Assembly: GCF_006491645.1 (NCBI RefSeq) | Contig: NZ_VDCZ01000006.1 | Coordinates: 158,461-222,460, forward strand | DNA: 64,000 nucleotides | Direction: 5' to 3' | Origin: Flavobacterium profundi | Lineage (GTDB): Bacteria > Bacteroidota > Bacteroidia > Flavobacteriales > Flavobacteriaceae | Shown here: positions 53,877 through 63,168 of the stretch, piece after piece | Layout: each line of letters begins with the position of its first letter | Position numbering within the stretch: the first letter of the stretch is position 1 | Translations under genes and position numbers: made by a program | The notes under the pieces: generated by a model | The model's database searches: none | Told to the model about the DNA's origin: nothing | The model's input: only the letters and a program-made list of their open reading frames with translations

Positions 53877-54695
53877 TTGAAAAGTATACTCATTACCGGT
53901 GCCTCAGGCGGTCTTGGTAAACTAACAACTAAATATTTTGCTGAAAACGGATGGAATGTCATTGCAACGATGATTGATATTAATCTTGCCGACGATTTAT
54001 TAACATGGCCTAATGTTTTTTGTTATGAATTAGATGTAACCTCCACAGCAAGTATAGAAAAAGCAAAACAAGAAATTCTAAATAAATTTGACACCATAGA
54101 TGTTATTATTAATAATGCTGGTTTAGGATATAGAAGTTTTGTGGAGCTCTCAGAAGATGCTAAAATTGATACGATTGTAAATGTTAATTTAGTTGGCGTA
54201 ATTAAAGTTTGTAGAGCTTTTATTCCAGTTTTTAGAAAGCAAAGAAAAGGAACTTTTATTAATATTTCTTCAGTAGCTGGATTAGTAAATTTGCCTTTAG
54301 GGAATTTTTATCATGCAACAAAAAGAGCTGTAGAAAGTTTTTCGGAATGTATGTCTTATGAATTGTTAGATTTTAATGTAAGTGTTTGTACCGTCCAATT
54401 TGGAAATGCACCTACCGATTTCCAAAAAAATGTTACCGTTTGTGACGATTCACATATATCTTCTTATGAACAAATGATGTGTAAAATCAATACTATTTTG
54501 CAAAAGAAAACAAAAAAGAATAAAGATTTAACTTCAAGGATTATTCATAAATTATATGATATTGCTGAAAATCCACAAAAAAGTTTCAGAAGATATACAA
54601 TTGGTTTCGATGCTAATTTTATGCGTTACTTAAGACGATTTTTAGGATATCGCTTATTTAATAAAATAATTAGAAAAATGGTTTTAAATAAATAG
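53877..54695 (+). CDS. SDR-family NAD(P)-dependent oxidoreductase with TTG start
   Basis: 272 aa from TTG 53877. The Rossmann glycine motif follows at once (TGASGGLG, residues about 7-14), so no later ATG is acceptable. NNAG at about 79-82, catalytic Ser in ISSVAGL and YHATK (YxxxK) at about 145-149 make it a classical SDR. The C-terminus is long and basic, with RRYTIGFDANFMRYLRRFLGY. Substrate unknown. It is 4 bp from the membrane protein that follows. Confidence 0.9.
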   Translation: MKSILITGASGGLGKLTTKYFAENGWNVIATMIDINLADDLLTWPNVFCYELDVTSTASIEKAKQEILNKFDTIDVIINNAGLGYRSFVELSEDAKIDTIVNVNLVGVIKVCRAFIPVFRKQRKGTFINISSVAGLVNLPLGNFYHATKRAVESFSECMSYELLDFNVSVCTVQFGNAPTDFQKNVTVCDDSHISSYEQMMCKINTILQKKTKKNKDLTSRIIHKLYDIAENPQKSFRRYTIGFDANFMRYLRRFLGYRLFNKIIRKMVLNK

Positions 54696-54698
54696 TAT

Positions 54699-55160
54699 AT
54701 GAAAGATTTTTTTAAATACGAGAAAGGATACGTCAATATAGATGCTACCTATTTATATCTAACCCAAACCGGCAATTGGTCAGAAATAGATTCTATATAT
54801 GAAAAATCTGCAAAATCAAAAAGTATTAATAGTCGAAAAAAAATAAAAACCTATAGTTTTTATGTTATGTTGTTAGCTTTTTCACTATTGTTATTTTTTA
54901 ATGTGACCAATGGTAAAAGTGGTAAATCCATGCTTCCAATCGGAATTATTTTATTGTTTCTTTCTTCATTCTATTATTTTAGAGCGAGTTCTGGCAAGCA
55001 ATACAAAATTCCTTTACAAAAAATTAATAAAATGGAATACTCTTTTAATAGTTTAAAGATTTATTTTACCAATGCAGATGGTAAAGAGGATTTTGAACGA
55101 TTAGAAAATATAGATTCTAAAGGGATAACAATTTTAAAAGAGCTAAAGTTTTTAAAATAA
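54699..55160 (+). CDS. Small membrane protein of unknown function
   Basis: 153 aa, unrecognised. Two hydrophobic helices at about 52-67 and 77-93 (FYVMLLAFSLLLFFNV, MLPIGIILLFLSSFYYF), flanked by soluble ends; both ends would be cytoplasmic. It starts 3 bp after the SDR gene and is presumably co-expressed. The C-terminal domain (IPLQKINKMEYSFNSLKIYF) has a PH-like look, a weak hint only. Confidence 0.65.
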   Translation: MKDFFKYEKGYVNIDATYLYLTQTGNWSEIDSIYEKSAKSKSINSRKKIKTYSFYVMLLAFSLLLFFNVTNGKSGKSMLPIGIILLFLSSFYYFRASSGKQYKIPLQKINKMEYSFNSLKIYFTNADGKEDFERLENIDSKGITILKELKFLK

Positions 55161-55316
55161 AGTCCTTAGCTGTTGTTTGCAAGCCTTTTTAAACTATAAG
55201 AAACGCTAAATGGAATGTCATTTCTTTTAATTCTATAAATTTTTATAAAAATGATGTAAGTTTTGGTGCTTAAAAATCATTGAAATTTGTACCATAATAT
55301 TAAAAGAATAAACATT

Positions 55317-55826
55317 ATGAAAAAGTTATTTTTAATTATTGGATTATTAGGATTAAGTCCAATTTTTGCACAAGAAGAAATTGATATTACACCAGATAAC
55401 TCATGGCTTAAAGCAGGATTAGTTGCGGGTGTTCCAGTTGGAGATGCATCAGATGTATCTTCTTTTAACTTAGGAGTAGATCTTAGAGGTCAATATTTAT
55501 TCAACCCAAATTTTGCTATTGGTATCGCTTCAGGATATACACATTACTTCGCAAAAGACGATTTTGAAGATTTTGGAGTAATCCCAGTTGCAGGATTTTT
55601 ACGTTATTATTTTACGCCAAGTGGATTGTTTTTTGGTTCTGATTTAGGATATGGATTCCTTTCTAATGTTGAAAACAATGAAGGTGGTTTGTATGTTAAC
55701 CCTCAAATCGGTTACCATAATAGAGATTGGAATATCTATGCTTTCTACCAAAATACATTTGCAGAAAACGATGTTGACTTACAAACGGTAGGGGTTGGTG
55801 TAACGTATAATATTCGTTTCAAATAA
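55317..55826 (+). CDS. Small outer-membrane beta-barrel protein
   Basis: 169 aa from ATG 55317, where the signal peptide MKKLFLIIGLLGLSPIFAQ starts; the open frame extends to 55287 without reason. The mature part is a beta-barrel of about eight strands (LKAGLVAGVPVGDAS, FNLGVDLRGQYLF, FAIGIASGYTHYF, GVIPVAGFLRYYF, GLFFGSDLGYGFL, GLYVNPQIGYH, WNIYAFYQNTF, TVGVGVTYNIRF), with a C-terminal F-x-K ending. Similar to the OmpX/porin-like small proteins of Bacteroidetes. Followed by a strong terminator. Confidence 0.8.
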   Translation: MKKLFLIIGLLGLSPIFAQEEIDITPDNSWLKAGLVAGVPVGDASDVSSFNLGVDLRGQYLFNPNFAIGIASGYTHYFAKDDFEDFGVIPVAGFLRYYFTPSGLFFGSDLGYGFLSNVENNEGGLYVNPQIGYHNRDWNIYAFYQNTFAENDVDLQTVGVGVTYNIRFK

Positions 55827-55845
55827 GAAGTTACGTAATAAAATA

Positions 55846-55877
55846 AAAAAAGGGAGGAAGTTATTTCTCCCTTTTTT
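55846..55877 (+). terminator. Terminator of the outer-membrane protein gene
   Basis: AAAAAAGGGAG pairs perfectly with CTCCCTTTTTT around a 10-nt loop. Confidence 0.85.
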
Positions 55878-55887
55878 TATTTTGATA

Positions 55888-55918
55888 TTGTTTAGCATTG
55901 GGAAACAGTTTACATTTG
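55888..55918 (+). promoter_or_regulatory. Promoter of purC
   Basis: TTG (55888-55890), 20 bp, TACATTTG (55911-55918), 22 bp before ATG 55941. Full match to the Bacteroidetes consensus. Confidence 0.75.
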
Positions 55919-55940
55919 CACTTCAACAACACAACATTTA

Positions 55941-56888
55941 ATGAATACTATTACACGAACTAATTTCAGTTTCCCAAATCAAAAATCAGTTTATCACGGA
56001 AAAGTTAGAGAAGTTTACAATATTAATGATGAACTTTTAGTAATGATTGCTACCGATAGACTTTCTGCTTTTGATGTAGTTATGCCTAAAGGAATTCCTT
56101 ATAAAGGGCAAATTTTAAACCAGATTGCTACTCGTTTCATGCAATTAACAGAGGATATCGTTCCCAATTGGCTTATTGCAACTCCAGATCCAAATGTAGC
56201 TGTAGGACATTTGTGCCAACCTTTTAAAGTGGAAATGGTGATCAGAGGCTACTTATCAGGTCATGCAGCAAGAGAATATGCTGCTGGAAAAAGAGTGCTT
56301 TGTGGGGTTAATTTGCCAGAAGGTTTAAAAGAAAATGATAAATTTCCTGAACCTATTATTACACCTACCACAAAAGCTGATTTTGGAGTACATGATGAGG
56401 ATATTTTTAGAGAAGCCATTTTAGAAAAGGGTATCGTTTCTGAAGAAGATTACCTTGTTTTAGAAAAATATACTAAAGCTTTATTCCAAAGAGGAACAGA
56501 AATTGCAGCTTCAAGAGGATTGATTTTAGTAGATACCAAATATGAATTTGGGAAAACCAAAGAAGGTAAAATTGTTTTAATTGATGAAATTCACACACCA
56601 GATTCTTCTCGCTACTTTTATTTAGAAGGATATCAAGAAAGACAGGATAAAGGAGAGTCTCAAAAACAATTGTCTAAAGAGTTTGTACGTCAATGGTTAA
56701 TTGCCAATGGTTTTCAAGGAAAAGAAGGACAACAAATTCCAGAAATGTCTGAAGCTTATATACAATCGGTTTCAGAAAGATATATTGAGCTTTACGAAAA
56801 TATACTAGGAGAGAAGTTTGTTAAAGCCGATATTTCAGACATTCAAAGTAGAATTGAATCGAATGTATTGCGTTTTTTAGAAAAATAA
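55941..56888 (+). CDS. purC: Phosphoribosylaminoimidazole-succinocarboxamide synthase
   Basis: 315 aa, the long form found in Bacteroidetes and yeast, not the 237-aa E. coli type. Conserved blocks: [71 protein letters not shown] and [14 protein letters not shown]. It makes SAICAR in purine biosynthesis. Own promoter and terminator; therefore monocistronic. Confidence 0.97.
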   Translation: MNTITRTNFSFPNQKSVYHGKVREVYNINDELLVMIATDRLSAFDVVMPKGIPYKGQILNQIATRFMQLTEDIVPNWLIATPDPNVAVGHLCQPFKVEMVIRGYLSGHAAREYAAGKRVLCGVNLPEGLKENDKFPEPIITPTTKADFGVHDEDIFREAILEKGIVSEEDYLVLEKYTKALFQRGTEIAASRGLILVDTKYEFGKTKEGKIVLIDEIHTPDSSRYFYLEGYQERQDKGESQKQLSKEFVRQWLIANGFQGKEGQQIPEMSEAYIQSVSERYIELYENILGEKFVKADISDIQSRIESNVLRFLEK

Positions 56889-56906
56889 TAAGATATTAAA
56901 AAACAT

Positions 56907-56941
56907 AAAAAAAGCCTTAAATTAAATTTTAAGGCTTTTTT
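56907..56941. terminator. Bidirectional terminator after purC
   Basis: AAAAAAGCCTTAAA pairs with TTTAAGGCTTTTTT around a short loop, between the convergent stops at 56888 and 56964. Confidence 0.85.
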
Positions 56942-56963
56942 AGTTGAATAAAAAGAAGTTGTT

Positions 56964-57662
56964 TTATAGTACTTTCTCAATTGAAAAATTTGTTGATAAT
57001 GATGTACCAGTAGAACCACTATTACTTGCTTTTAATTTAGCATCACGGGTTACATTACTATCATAATCTGTAAATATTCTAAAACCATAGGAATGACCTT
57101 GTCTTAGTTGTAAATAATTTGTAATTCCATAACTTTCATTTCTTCCTCCACCCATTCCAGAATTATTATTATCTCTATGCTTGAAAGTTCTTCTTAGAAC
57201 CCAATTATTAGTTGTGAAATCCCAAAGACCAATTAATATATCTAAATCTTTAGAATTATTAGTATAATCTCCAATATCAAAATCCATTGAAACTTTATAA
57301 TAGCCATCTATGGTTGGAGAATAACGACCTGTAGTAGTATTATATTCATTCAATAAATCCAAAAGTTCATTTGAAAGAATAATATCTTTAAAGTTATAAT
57401 CTAAATTTAAAGACAAATCATGAGATAAAAAACCTACAAATTTAATACCTGGTGCAGTAGCATTGTTATATCCAGTTACTAAAGTACCGTCTTCTGTTAC
57501 AGATACTGGTGTAGTGGCTCCAGTAACGTTAGAAAGACCACGTATTCTAATATTTCCATTAACGTCTAATTGTTGCGTTGGATTAGTAGTTCCAATACCT
57601 ACTTGTGAAAACGTTAATAAGGGGCAAACTAAAAGTAGAAACAAAATTCTTTTTGAATTCAT
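56964..57662 (-). CDS. Exported protein with VGIGTTNP start
   Basis: 232 aa. Signal peptide (ILFLLLVCPLLTFS) and then QVGIGTTNPTQQLDVNGNIRI, a start shared by many flavobacterial exported proteins, similar to phage tail-fibre or pectate-type beta-helix repeats. The C-terminal domain of about 140 residues (IDGYYKVSMDFDIGDYTNNSKD; LQLRQGHSYGFRIF) looks like a C1q/TNF-like jelly roll. There is no T9SS sorting domain. Own promoter upstream. Function unknown, probably a surface or secreted protein. Confidence 0.6.
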   Translation of the reverse strand: MNSKRILFLLLVCPLLTFSQVGIGTTNPTQQLDVNGNIRIRGLSNVTGATTPVSVTEDGTLVTGYNNATAPGIKFVGFLSHDLSLNLDYNFKDIILSNELLDLLNEYNTTTGRYSPTIDGYYKVSMDFDIGDYTNNSKDLDILIGLWDFTTNNWVLRRTFKHRDNNNSGMGGGRNESYGITNYLQLRQGHSYGFRIFTDYDSNVTRDAKLKASNSGSTGTSLSTNFSIEKVL

Positions 57663-57728
57663 AATAAAGCATTTGGTTAATTAAATTAAATAGTAAAAGT
57701 TTCATACTCAATTTGGTAACACAAATCT

Positions 57729-57757
57729 CAAAATTATTCTTAAAGAAACATAAACAA
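57729..57757 (-). promoter_or_regulatory. Promoter of the gene at 56964-57662
   Basis: On the minus strand TTG (57755-57757), 18 bp, TAATTTTG (57729-57736). The -7 box ends 66 bp before the ATG. Confidence 0.5.
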
Positions 57758-57918
57758 ATCGATAATTAGCTTATAAAAACGGTAAAACATCATTTTTGGT
57801 TAATATTTTGCAAAAAAAAAACTATATTTTTAGAAAATTTACAAATTTATGATACTATTTTGTTGAATCTAGTGCTTAATTATTTGGTAATTATTTGAAG
57901 TATGATAAAAATATCATC

Positions 57919-59262
57919 TCAATTGGTTATAAAAGCATCAAAATAAAATTGTCCAGTCCAGCAATTTGCACCTGATTGTTCTGCAAATCTTTCAACTCGA
58001 GCAATATTAATGGTAACAGAGGATTGCGATTTGTTAGCATAATTTAATACAAATACATCAGAGAAACCACTATTATTGTTAGCGCTAAATATAAAGCCAT
58101 TCGGATTAAAAGGTAATTGTGGACTAAAATTGTAACGTACTTGTAATCTTTCTGCTAGTACTTCAGCTCTTGCGACTTGTACACCGCTTATTAATTGAGA
58201 ACCACTTTTTTGCTGTTTGGTTAATATTTCCCAAGAAACAGTTGTAGGAACGCCTTTTATGGTTACGTTAAAGGTTCCGGTTGAGCCTACATTTACATCA
58301 TTACAAATAGGAATTCTAAGTCCGTTTATTGAAGCCATCAGTGGAATATCGCCTATACTACTATTGGTAATTTGTTGCCATGAAGCATTTCCATTAGCAT
58401 CTGATGTTAGTACTTTTCCAGCTGCTTGATTTCCATCAACAATTCTTACAGCTGCTGGTGCTGCTGTAGTTATCATCATATTGTCTAAATAAGCTGCATC
58501 TTCACCACTAACATTCGAACCGTCTTTACTGTATTCCCATCTCAATGTTCTAGAACCAGCACTTAGTGTAGTATTTAGTTGAGACCAATCTACATTTCCA
58601 GACCATTGGTTTTGTTGAACACCGTCGATATAAAATCTAAAATAGTCAAAACCAATTTCACTACTTACTCGAAAATAAAATGATAAGGTAGCCCCACCTG
58701 TAGGAACAGCTACTGTATACTCAATACTTGAGCTTTGATTGTGATTAATTGCACCTGATTTCGCTGCATAGACGCCAGCTTGAACTTGTGTGGCTTGTGT
58801 TATCCAGTTTAAATTACCACTGGTTGTAAGTGGGACTATAGTGTTACCTTCAAAAGTTTGATTTAGTAAAAAAGTAGCTGTTCCTATATTTTCTACATGA
58901 AATTTAGTAGTCGGAGTAGTGGTTCCTACACCCACATTGCCAATGTTTCCGTTGTACATATTGTTGCCAATAATTACCCAGTCATTATCTGAAACTCCAG
59001 AAAAAGGGATCCATTGTGTGCCATTCCAATAATAAAAGCCTACACCAGTACTAATGTTAGTATTGTACACAAATAAACTAACCGCAGGTGAAGTTACTGG
59101 TGCTGAGTTGTTTAAGTTTGTAATTGAAATTCTAGGCACGAGTAATCCTTTGTCAGTTGCTGTGATGTCTAAAATTGAACTACTATGTGGTGAAGTAGTA
59201 TTTATTCCTACTTGTGCTTGTAGCAAGAAAGGAAAAACGATTAAAAATATAATTTTTTTCAT
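57919..59262 (-). CDS. Larger exported protein with VGINTTSP start
   Basis: 447 aa. Signal peptide (IIFLIVFPFLLQA) followed by QVGINTTSPHSSSILDI, then a short tail-fibre-like stretch (ATDKGLLVPRISI, WNGTQWIPFSG), the repeated unit NVGVGTTTPTTKFHVEN at about 110, a lectin or CBM-like beta sandwich at about 130-270 (SSIEYTVAVPTGGATLSFYFRVSSEIG, YLDNMMIT), and a C-terminal domain of unknown type. The same N-terminal theme as the gene at 56964, so likely related surface proteins. Not a T9SS substrate by its C-terminus. Confidence 0.6.
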   Translation of the reverse strand: MKKIIFLIVFPFLLQAQVGINTTSPHSSSILDITATDKGLLVPRISITNLNNSAPVTSPAVSLFVYNTNISTGVGFYYWNGTQWIPFSGVSDNDWVIIGNNMYNGNIGNVGVGTTTPTTKFHVENIGTATFLLNQTFEGNTIVPLTTSGNLNWITQATQVQAGVYAAKSGAINHNQSSSIEYTVAVPTGGATLSFYFRVSSEIGFDYFRFYIDGVQQNQWSGNVDWSQLNTTLSAGSRTLRWEYSKDGSNVSGEDAAYLDNMMITTAAPAAVRIVDGNQAAGKVLTSDANGNASWQQITNSSIGDIPLMASINGLRIPICNDVNVGSTGTFNVTIKGVPTTVSWEILTKQQKSGSQLISGVQVARAEVLAERLQVRYNFSPQLPFNPNGFIFSANNNSGFSDVFVLNYANKSQSSVTINIARVERFAEQSGANCWTGQFYFDAFITN

Positions 59263-59358
59263 TTTATGTTATAGTTGATAGTATAACACAAAAGTTAAAT
59301 GAAATGTTATATATGTAAAATTTTAGGGAAGAATGATTTGTTTTAGGGATAAAATAAG

Positions 59359-60057
59359 TTAATTGCCTAATAATTTCATAATTTTTTCTTTATATGTCTT
59401 AGAAATTGGAATTTGAGTTTCATTGATTCTTACAAATGAATGATTGAATCCAGTAATGAAATTCGAATTAACAATAAAACCTTTGTGCGTTTGATAAAAA
59501 TCATTAGGTAATAGTTCCATAAAGTCACTGATAGTAGATCGGTAGCGATACAATTCCTCTTTGCAAAATAATTTCAAATAATTTTTATCGCTTTCAATGT
59601 ATAGAATGCTAGCAATAGTTATTTTTTTAAATATTTCGTTGTGTTTTAATAAAATAAAAGCCTCTTTTTTAGGGTGTAACCTGTTGAAATTTAGTATACT
59701 AATTTCAATGGAAGTTAATAAATCATATTTTTGAAATGGTTTAACCAAATAACTAAAAGGCTCCGTTCTAATGGCACGTTTTATTGTGTGGTCATCCGAA
59801 TAGGCAGTTAAATAGATAAAAGGGATGTTATATTTTTCTTTAATAAAATTAGCTAACCAAATTCCGTCGTTTTCGCCTTGTATATTTATGTCTAATATGG
59901 CAAAATTTACTTTTTTAGAATTTAAAATCTCAATAGCTTCTTTACTACTCATTGCAAGTCCTGCAATTTTGTAACCTATTTCTTCCAGCTGATTGGCAAT
60001 GGTTCTTTGAGTTATAAATTCGTCTTCTACTATAAGAATTTGTATTGGTGTTTCCAT
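59359..60057 (-). CDS. LytTR-family response regulator
   Basis: 232 aa. Receiver domain about 1-120 with acidic pocket ED at 11-12, phospho-acceptor D56 (FAILDINIQG), T and K at YLTAYSDD and LVKPF. LytTR DNA-binding domain about 135-230 (ILYIESDKNYLKLFCKEELYRYRSTISDF, FYQTHKGFIVNSNFITGF). Lies 1 bp after the kinase gene and is translated with it. Binds DNA as a regulator of unknown targets. Confidence 0.9.
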   Translation of the reverse strand: METPIQILIVEDEFITQRTIANQLEEIGYKIAGLAMSSKEAIEILNSKKVNFAILDINIQGENDGIWLANFIKEKYNIPFIYLTAYSDDHTIKRAIRTEPFSYLVKPFQKYDLLTSIEISILNFNRLHPKKEAFILLKHNEIFKKITIASILYIESDKNYLKLFCKEELYRYRSTISDFMELLPNDFYQTHKGFIVNSNFITGFNHSFVRINETQIPISKTYKEKIMKLLGN

Positions 60058-60058
60058 T

Positions 60059-61987
60059 TTAATTCATATTGAAATTAATTACGACTATAGCTCCGCTATC
60101 ATTATAAGTGGTTAGTTTTCCTTTTAATTGCTTTGTCAAACCATTTATTAGCTCATAACCTACTGTTTTTATTTTGGTTGCATCAAAATCAGTCGCAAAA
60201 CCATTTCCATTATCTTTAAATATAAGTTGATAACTTTTTTTGCTTATCTCTTTAAATGTAATAGCAATAAAACCCGATTCTTTTGATTTAAAAGCATGCT
60301 TATAAGCGTTATTAATTAGTTCGTTTAAAATTAATCCTAGTGGAACTGCTGTGTCAATTTCAAGTTGAATAGTGTCGCTTGAAAAATGAATTTCAATTGC
60401 TTTGTCTAATATGGAGTAGGTTTGTTTGCTATACGAAATTAATTCTGCTAAGTATTTATCAAAGCTTATTGCATTGAAGTTTTGATTTTGATACATGGTT
60501 TTGTGAAGCAGTGCGATAGATTGTATTCGATTTTGTCCTTCATTTATAATGGCTTTAATTTCTGGCTCTTTGATACTAAAGTTTTGAAGGTCCAAAATTC
60601 CTGAAATTATTTGTAGATTGTTTTTAACACGGTGATGTATTTCTTTCAACAAAATTTCTTTTTCTTTTAAGGATGCTTCGATTTGAGAATTTTTTTGAGC
60701 AATTGACAAATTCATTTTTTCAATTTTAAATCGTTTTTTTCTGTTGACTCGAACAAAAAGAAAACTAATGATTAATAAAACAGATAATCCAATAATAATT
60801 GTAGTGAAAATCATATTTTCTTTTTCCTTGATGATTTTATTCTTTTCCAAAACTTCTCTTTCATTTTGCTCAATTACATAATTGAGCTCTGTACTTTTTA
60901 AAAGTTTTTGTTGTTGAATATTGAATAGTGAATCGGTTAATTTTTTAATTATTAATAAGTTTTCATAAGCTAAATCAGATTTACCAATTTTATTGTAATA
61001 GGAGTGTTTTAGGTTTAAAAAATTAATCTTTAAGGATATAATATTCAAACAACAATTGTTATCAATAGTTTCAATTAATTCCTTTACTTTGACAAAATCT
61101 TTTTTGCCTAAAAATGCTTTTGCAAGCAAAATTTGACGATTTAAATAGCTTGGTGTTTTTTTATTTTGTTCCGTCAAACTGTTATTTATTGTAGTAATTT
61201 CTTTAATTGCTTTGTCAAATTCTTTTAATTGTAAATAGCTATTGGCAATATTTTCTTGGGTATTAATCAGTAAGTTAACATAACTTATAGAATCTATATT
61301 TTTTTTGTTTTTCTTCGATATTTGCAGAGATTGATTGAAAAAATAAATTGCAGAGTCATTTTTTTTTACTAATGAATAATAGTAGCCTAAATCGTTGTAT
61401 GCAGATGGAATGATTAAAGAATCTCGTTTCTTATTTTGTAGTAAAAACGCAATCTCTTTTTTTAATTGAAAAATGGCTTTATCGTATTGCTGCAATTGAA
61501 GGTAAAGTCTGCTTTGAATATTATAACTCCATAAAGGATAATCTTCACCTTGTTGAATAAGACTATTTATTTGATTGTTACATTCAAAAACTTTAGAATA
61601 TAAATTCAACTTTAAGTAGGATTCTTGCATAGCAACATAAATATCCATGCGTTCTCTTTTAGTTAAATTGAATTTTTTATCTTCTAGTAAAGCTTTAAAA
61701 TTTAAAATTGCATCAATATTGTTCTTTTCTAATTGATCAATTAAAGCTAAACAAAACAAAAAACCTTTGTTTCTTTCTTTATCTGTAATATTTTTTTCAA
61801 TCAGACTTTTAAACGAATTTTTAAAAAAAAGCAAGTGTTCTATTTTTGCCTCCTTATTAAGATTTCTAAAATAAGTAACCTTTTCTGTTTCGGTTTTAGT
61901 TACAAACGTTTTGGTAATTATTGAGTTAGCAAAAGCATAAGTAAATAAAAAAAATGAAACTAAAACAGAAAAGGTTAATTTATGCAT
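60059..61987 (-). CDS. TPR-containing sensor histidine kinase (HisKA_2 type)
   Basis: 642 aa. Signal peptide (FSVLVSFFLFTYAFA), a periplasmic region of TPR-like helices at about 40-360, one transmembrane helix at about 393-412 (MIFTTIIIGLSVLLIISFLFV), a short coiled coil, then HisKA_2 (LLKEIHHRVKNNLQII, His 451/452) and an HATPase (LILNELINNAYKHAFK; FKDNGNGFA). Typical for this family to pair with a LytTR regulator. The kinase starts 9 bp after the M42 peptidase stop and is followed by the regulator 1 bp later, so the three form one operon. Confidence 0.88.
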   Translation of the reverse strand: MHKLTFSVLVSFFLFTYAFANSIITKTFVTKTETEKVTYFRNLNKEAKIEHLLFFKNSFKSLIEKNITDKERNKGFLFCLALIDQLEKNNIDAILNFKALLEDKKFNLTKRERMDIYVAMQESYLKLNLYSKVFECNNQINSLIQQGEDYPLWSYNIQSRLYLQLQQYDKAIFQLKKEIAFLLQNKKRDSLIIPSAYNDLGYYYSLVKKNDSAIYFFNQSLQISKKNKKNIDSISYVNLLINTQENIANSYLQLKEFDKAIKEITTINNSLTEQNKKTPSYLNRQILLAKAFLGKKDFVKVKELIETIDNNCCLNIISLKINFLNLKHSYYNKIGKSDLAYENLLIIKKLTDSLFNIQQQKLLKSTELNYVIEQNEREVLEKNKIIKEKENMIFTTIIIGLSVLLIISFLFVRVNRKKRFKIEKMNLSIAQKNSQIEASLKEKEILLKEIHHRVKNNLQIISGILDLQNFSIKEPEIKAIINEGQNRIQSIALLHKTMYQNQNFNAISFDKYLAELISYSKQTYSILDKAIEIHFSSDTIQLEIDTAVPLGLILNELINNAYKHAFKSKESGFIAITFKEISKKSYQLIFKDNGNGFATDFDATKIKTVGYELINGLTKQLKGKLTTYNDSGAIVVINFNMN

Positions 61988-61996
61988 AAAAAAGGA

Positions 61997-63085
61997 TTAT
62001 TTAAAATACGAAAAATTATGATTATTCTCTATTTTTAAGAGACTTTCATATATCAGTCGAATTACATTCTCAACATCTTCTCTATGCACCATCTCTACCG
62101 TGGTATGCATATATCGTAACGGTAATGATATTAATGCAGAGGCTACACCACCATTACTATACGCAAAGGCATCGGTGTCTGTTCCTGTTACACGAGAAGT
62201 CGCGTGTCTTTGAAATGGAATTTTATTTGCTTCAGCTGTATCCACAATCATTTCTCGAAGAATGTTTTGGGTAGCTGGTGCGTACGCAATCACTGGACCT
62301 TTGCCCATTTTTAAGTCACCTTCGATTTTTTTATCAATCATTGGAGTAGTGGTATCATGGCAAACGTCGGTCACTATTGCTACATTTGGTTTAAGTGTTT
62401 GTGTAATCATTTCTGCACCACGTAAACCAATTTCTTCTTGAACCGAATTCACAATATATAAACCAAAAGGTAATTTCTTTTTGTTTTCCTTTAGTAAACG
62501 AGCTACTTCAGCAATCATAAAACCGCCCATTCTATTGTCTATCGCTCTACAAATAAATTTGTTTTCGTTTAAAATTTCAAAAGCATCTGGATAAGTAACT
62601 ACACACCCCACATGAATGCCTAATTTTTCTACTTCTTCTTTTGTTTCACAACCACAATCAATAAAGATATTATCTATTCTTGCAGGTTCTTCTTTGGATT
62701 TATTACGGGTATGAATAGCAGGCCATCCAAAAACCCCTTTTACAATTCCTTTCTTTGTATGAATATGTACTCTTTTTGAAGGTGCAATCATATGATCACT
62801 TCCGCCATTTCGAATTACATATATAAAACCATCTTCAGTAATATAATTAACATACCAAGAAATTTCATCACTATGACCTTCAATAACTACTTTGTATGGG
62901 GCTTCTGGATTTATAACACCAACAGCCGTACCATATATATCGGTAATAAAAGTGTGTACATAAGGTTTTAAATAATCCATCCATATCTTTTGACCTTCCG
63001 ATTCATATCCAGTTGGTGAAGCATTATTCAAATAGTTTTCTAAAAAAGTAAGCGACGCTTTGTTTAATATCGATTTAGAACTCAT
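61997..63085 (-). CDS. M42-family aminopeptidase (cobalt/zinc-dependent)
   Basis: 362 aa. M42/TET metal sites: H71 and D73 (EGHSDEISWY), D183 (AIDNRMGGF), catalytic E217/E218 (NSVQEEIGLRG), D240 (VTDVCHD) and His in PLRYMHTTVEMVHRED. These are cytosolic dodecameric aminopeptidases for peptide breakdown; no signal peptide. The kinase gene begins 9 bp downstream, an unusual partner that may only reflect shared transcription. Confidence 0.88.
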   Translation of the reverse strand: MSSKSILNKASLTFLENYLNNASPTGYESEGQKIWMDYLKPYVHTFITDIYGTAVGVINPEAPYKVVIEGHSDEISWYVNYITEDGFIYVIRNGGSDHMIAPSKRVHIHTKKGIVKGVFGWPAIHTRNKSKEEPARIDNIFIDCGCETKEEVEKLGIHVGCVVTYPDAFEILNENKFICRAIDNRMGGFMIAEVARLLKENKKKLPFGLYIVNSVQEEIGLRGAEMITQTLKPNVAIVTDVCHDTTTPMIDKKIEGDLKMGKGPVIAYAPATQNILREMIVDTAEANKIPFQRHATSRVTGTDTDAFAYSNGGVASALISLPLRYMHTTVEMVHREDVENVIRLIYESLLKIENNHNFSYFK

Positions 63086-63144
63086 AAAATATTTATTTTT
63101 TTGCTAAATTATAAAATTGGTTTAAGACTTATCTATTATTTAAT

Positions 63145-63152
63145 TATTTTTG
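63145..63152 (+). promoter_or_regulatory. -7 promoter box of the DUF4294 gene
   Basis: TATTTTTG, matching TAnnTTTG, 16 bp before ATG 63169. No TTG at the usual spacing. Confidence 0.5.
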
Positions 63153-63168
63153 AGTATAATTTTAAGCT

